The position numbers and the translations under genes are program-made. This document shows positions 61,401-64,000 of a stretch of 64,000 nt of DNA, piece after piece (within the stretch, counting starts at the first letter, position 1; each line of letters starts with the position of its first letter). Under the pieces are notes generated by a model. It was given only the letters and a program-made list of their open reading frames with translations. It was not told the DNA's origin and did no database searches. The DNA is from Campylorhamphus procurvoides (Eukaryota; Chordata; Aves; Passeriformes; Dendrocolaptidae): positions 186,001 to 250,000 of the forward strand of contig WBMV01005073.1 in the NCBI GenBank assembly GCA_013396655.1, in the 5' to 3' direction.

Positions 61401-64000
61401 AATGAAGGGACTGTGTCTGAAGCTTTAGTAAATCAGGAATGTGTAAATGAGATGCTCCAGGCCAGAAAAGTCTTCATCAAACTGCTAGTCTGTTATTGTC
61501 TCCTTGTTAACTTTGTTGTTAGCTCAGAACTCCTACCATTCCTGTCTTCCTGATTAACACAAGGCAAGGAAGGTCATTCAGCAAGAGATGGAAAACTGTT
61601 TAACAAGAGACTATGGGCATGTGTTATGCTTTCTAAGAGTCTGTAAAAACTGATTTTTGTCATCCAAGAGTAGAATTTGCCCTGCTTGTTTCCTCAATCA
61701 CTTTGGCTGCTGCACTGCTTAAGGAATGTCTATGAGCTGCCTCTTTTTCTGGGATTATGCCACAGCTTTTAGTGAGGCCTTTGGTCCTGCTCCTTGGACT
61801 CCTAGGATTTTCACCAAAACCTTTGAACTATCATGCTAGTGCAGTTTTCACTGTGCTTACCATGGGGCTGATTTGGCAGAGGTAAAGAGTGTGAAACTTG
61901 AGTTTAAATGCTTTAGGTCATGGCTGTTGTTTTCTCTAGCACAAGTATGGCTTTTGCCATCTGCTCTTTGTTTGCAGTCTTCCCAGCAGGTCTAGTAGTA
62001 TAACAGCAGGAGGGCTGTGCAGAACTGGGCAACCTCTGGCCTCTGCCTAGTACCTCCAGTGAAGATGCTTTTGACAGTGTATGTGTAGGGGGAGAGAGAA
62101 GGAACAGATGGGCGTGTGGTGCCTTTTTGCTCTTTTAATTGCAGTATCTGGTTTTATTTTGCCTATTAACCATGCAGATACGATAGGAATTTTGTTACAT
62201 TCCCAGTAGCATTAACTGTCAAAGGTAAAGAGCATTGGTCATCCTCAAAGTACTGCCCTTTTGTCATCTTTTCTTTACCCAGCTCCTGCTGGATTCTGTT
62301 CAAGTTTTCTTTAACAAGGGCACCCTTCTTAAAGACTCCTTCAAGAGTCTGATCTTGGTTTCTGAACAAACATCTTAAAAAACAGAGGCTTCAGCAGACA
62401 ACGCATCAGTGGAAGCCTTATGCAGCTGACAGAAAGTGTCAGCAACATGAGCCAAGTACTGTCTCTTTCTGCTTAGTGGAACTTGGGTTAAGTGCTTTGT
62501 TCCACTTGACAGTTCCAGGTGCTTTCAGGAAAAGGGCTCACAGCAGCTTTCATGGTAACACTTATGCTAAATTATCATTACTTTTTATTAAAAGGACAAA
62601 CTTTGGTTTGAAAGGCCTTGGGAGTAGGTTCTGAACTGTATGAAAGGAAACTGTTCCAATAGCATTACATTTACTCAGAAGAGAGATTGTTGCGATTCAG
62701 CACTGCCAGGCTTCACCCACTGTAGTAGCTGGAAACTGCTTTGTATTCTTCTGTGAAATTTTCATGGTGCTTTCTTGAATAGAAGAATACTTTCAAAACA
62801 TCCTTGAAAAAGTGCTAGTGCTGGCCATTTTTCCCAAGCTCTTTGGGCTAAGTGCACATACTTTCTCTCTGACAAGCAACTGCTTGAAAATCACTAGAAA
62901 AGCTGTTGGCAGTAGTTCAAAGGAAAAAGAAGTTGTCACTCTTATCATGTCAGGACTCTGTGTCCCATCCAGCTGCCTTCTTGAACTTCTGTGTGTTTCT
63001 GGATTCACATTCATTCAGGAAGCTGAGGGATGGTCTTACTCAGCTCCATTACACATGCATGTGATTGCAGAGTGACTCTGGACATGTCTGTCCCTCTGAT
63101 GGCAAACTGCAGAATCCAGCCAAAGAGTTCTGGACTATGTGTAGGCATCTGAATGGCAAGAGTGGAAAACCTATGGACATAATGTGCAGAAGAGTTGTAT
63201 TCCCTGAACTTTAGTTCTTCTTTCAGAAGTCTGTAGTAACTAAAGGTTGGAATTTATTTTGGTTAATGATTTTGCTTCCCCTTTAATTGCAGTTCTATGT
63301 AACTCCTCTTGGACTAAACAGTTACCAAATGTTCTTACAGTAGTTAGCCCTTTGAGAAACGGGCAGGATTTTGGCATCAGTGATCCTGCACTGCCTTTTT
63401 TTAACTTGAGCTTTTTGAGGATTCTTTATATTTTCTACGAATATCTTGGGGATGCCTGCCAAGCTAACTGGAAAAGGTCATTAAGTAAGAACATAACAAA
63501 AAGGAGAAGCAGCCAAGAACTGCACTGACCTATGTTCAAGGTGGAACAAAAGTGAGAAACTTCAGGTTTTATTCATGAGCCATTTTTTAATTAATCTTTT
63601 GGGTAGAGTCTATGTGTAATGAAATCCCCAACATTTTTCTATTCCTAGAGTAGGTGTACAGTTTTCTTCTGTGCATACCATCCTTTTTTCCTCAAGAAAG
63701 ATCACAGCTGAAGCTCTGTTTCTGCCAGGTGATACTTGCAGTCGACTTGTGGTTTCGTTGTGATAACTGCAGAACCCAGGCTTTGACCTGATATATATAG
63801 TAAACTCCTTCTGCTGTACCTGTTTTCTGTTGACTGTCAGCATGCATTTTTGACAGGATGTTGAATTAAAGAGAACCACAGGTTGTCAAAACCACTTGGC
63901 TTATTTTGCAGTGTTGTGTTGAGCAACTGACTTGAAGCCAACTGCAGATTCCTCTTGGAGATTTTTAACTATGCTAGGAAGCTTTGTTCTAATGTGAGTG
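58500..64000. other. MAP3K4: MAP3K4 intron 23 (incomplete), at least 5.5 kb
   Basis: I read this stretch for the remaining kinase exons (ANIF, DFG, APE motifs) and did not find them, so it is taken as one intron that leaves the window. It is less AT-rich than introns 17-22. It contains an old antisense CR1 piece and one open frame with cysteine pairs (59158-59724) that I cannot assign. Confidence 0.75.
61090..61300 (-). mobile_element. CR1 LINE fragment, antisense, old
   Basis: The plus strand reads CCTCAAGCTAAACAAACCCA, TTGCAGCCTCTTCTTGTATA, CCCCAGCCCTCTGACCATCT, GCTCCAGTATGTCATTGTCT, CCTTGTACTGGGGAGCATAA and AACAGCACTCAGTGTGTGGT. It follows the reverse-complement CR1 order seen at 37395-37565 with more changes. 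Confidence 0.8.

Noticed and set aside
58500..64000. Search for the remaining MAP3K4 kinase exons
   Set aside because: I found no ANIF, DFG or APE coding sequence with splice sites, so the remaining exons are taken to lie beyond the window.
1..64000. CRISPR arrays, bacterial operons, phage or defence genes
   Set aside because: Exon-intron structure, CR1 LINEs and a vertebrate kinase gene show this is a bird chromosome. No direct-repeat array with spacers is present.

Overview
The window is vertebrate nuclear DNA, almost certainly from a bird and probably a songbird. It is AT-rich with one CpG island. It carries many CR1 LINE fragments in both orientations, and one short element that joins an antisense tRNA-Ile-like stretch to a CR1-type tail (10541-10670), an arrangement known from passerine SINEs. 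The coding sequence is split into short exons with GT-AG introns.

One gene accounts for all the supported coding sequence: MAP3K4 (MEKK4/MTK1), on the + strand. I traced 23 consecutive exons from the start codon region (2235, with a second in-frame start at 2277) to 58499. Every junction agrees in reading phase. The exons sum to 4288 nt, or 1429 codons plus one base. The window stops in intron 23, just after the HRD catalytic loop, so the rest of the kinase domain (DFG motif and C-lobe, about 140 codons in the mammalian protein) lies beyond base 64000.

Layout: 1-1890 is AT-rich upstream flank without a recognisable gene. 1895-3080 is a CpG island with exon 1, three single-base Ns and a 275-base gap (2729-3003). 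It also holds short GC-rich tandem repeats on both sides of exon 1. 2300-17108 is a long first intron with the SINE and two CR1 fragments. 17109-20716 holds exon 2 and the very large exon 3 (GADD45-binding and autoinhibitory N-terminal region). 24454-45921 holds exons 4-16 (the conserved middle of the protein). 46759-46875 is a small CpG-rich cassette exon 17, too short to stand out as an open frame. 51066-58499 holds exons 18-23 (linker, CRIB-like motif and kinase N-lobe to catalytic loop). 58500-64000 is intron with one old CR1 fragment and one unexplained cysteine-pair open frame.

The protein is the MAP3K that GADD45 proteins switch on. It phosphorylates MKK3/6 and MKK4/7 and so feeds the p38 and JNK pathways. 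I found no second gene, RNA gene, CRISPR array or novel multi-gene system. The points most worth checking are the two start codons with an overlapping uORF, the cassette exon without the mammalian polyalanine tract, the suspicious assembly around exon 1, the tRNA-Ile/CR1 SINE, and inverted CR1 copies flanking exons 5 and 13.
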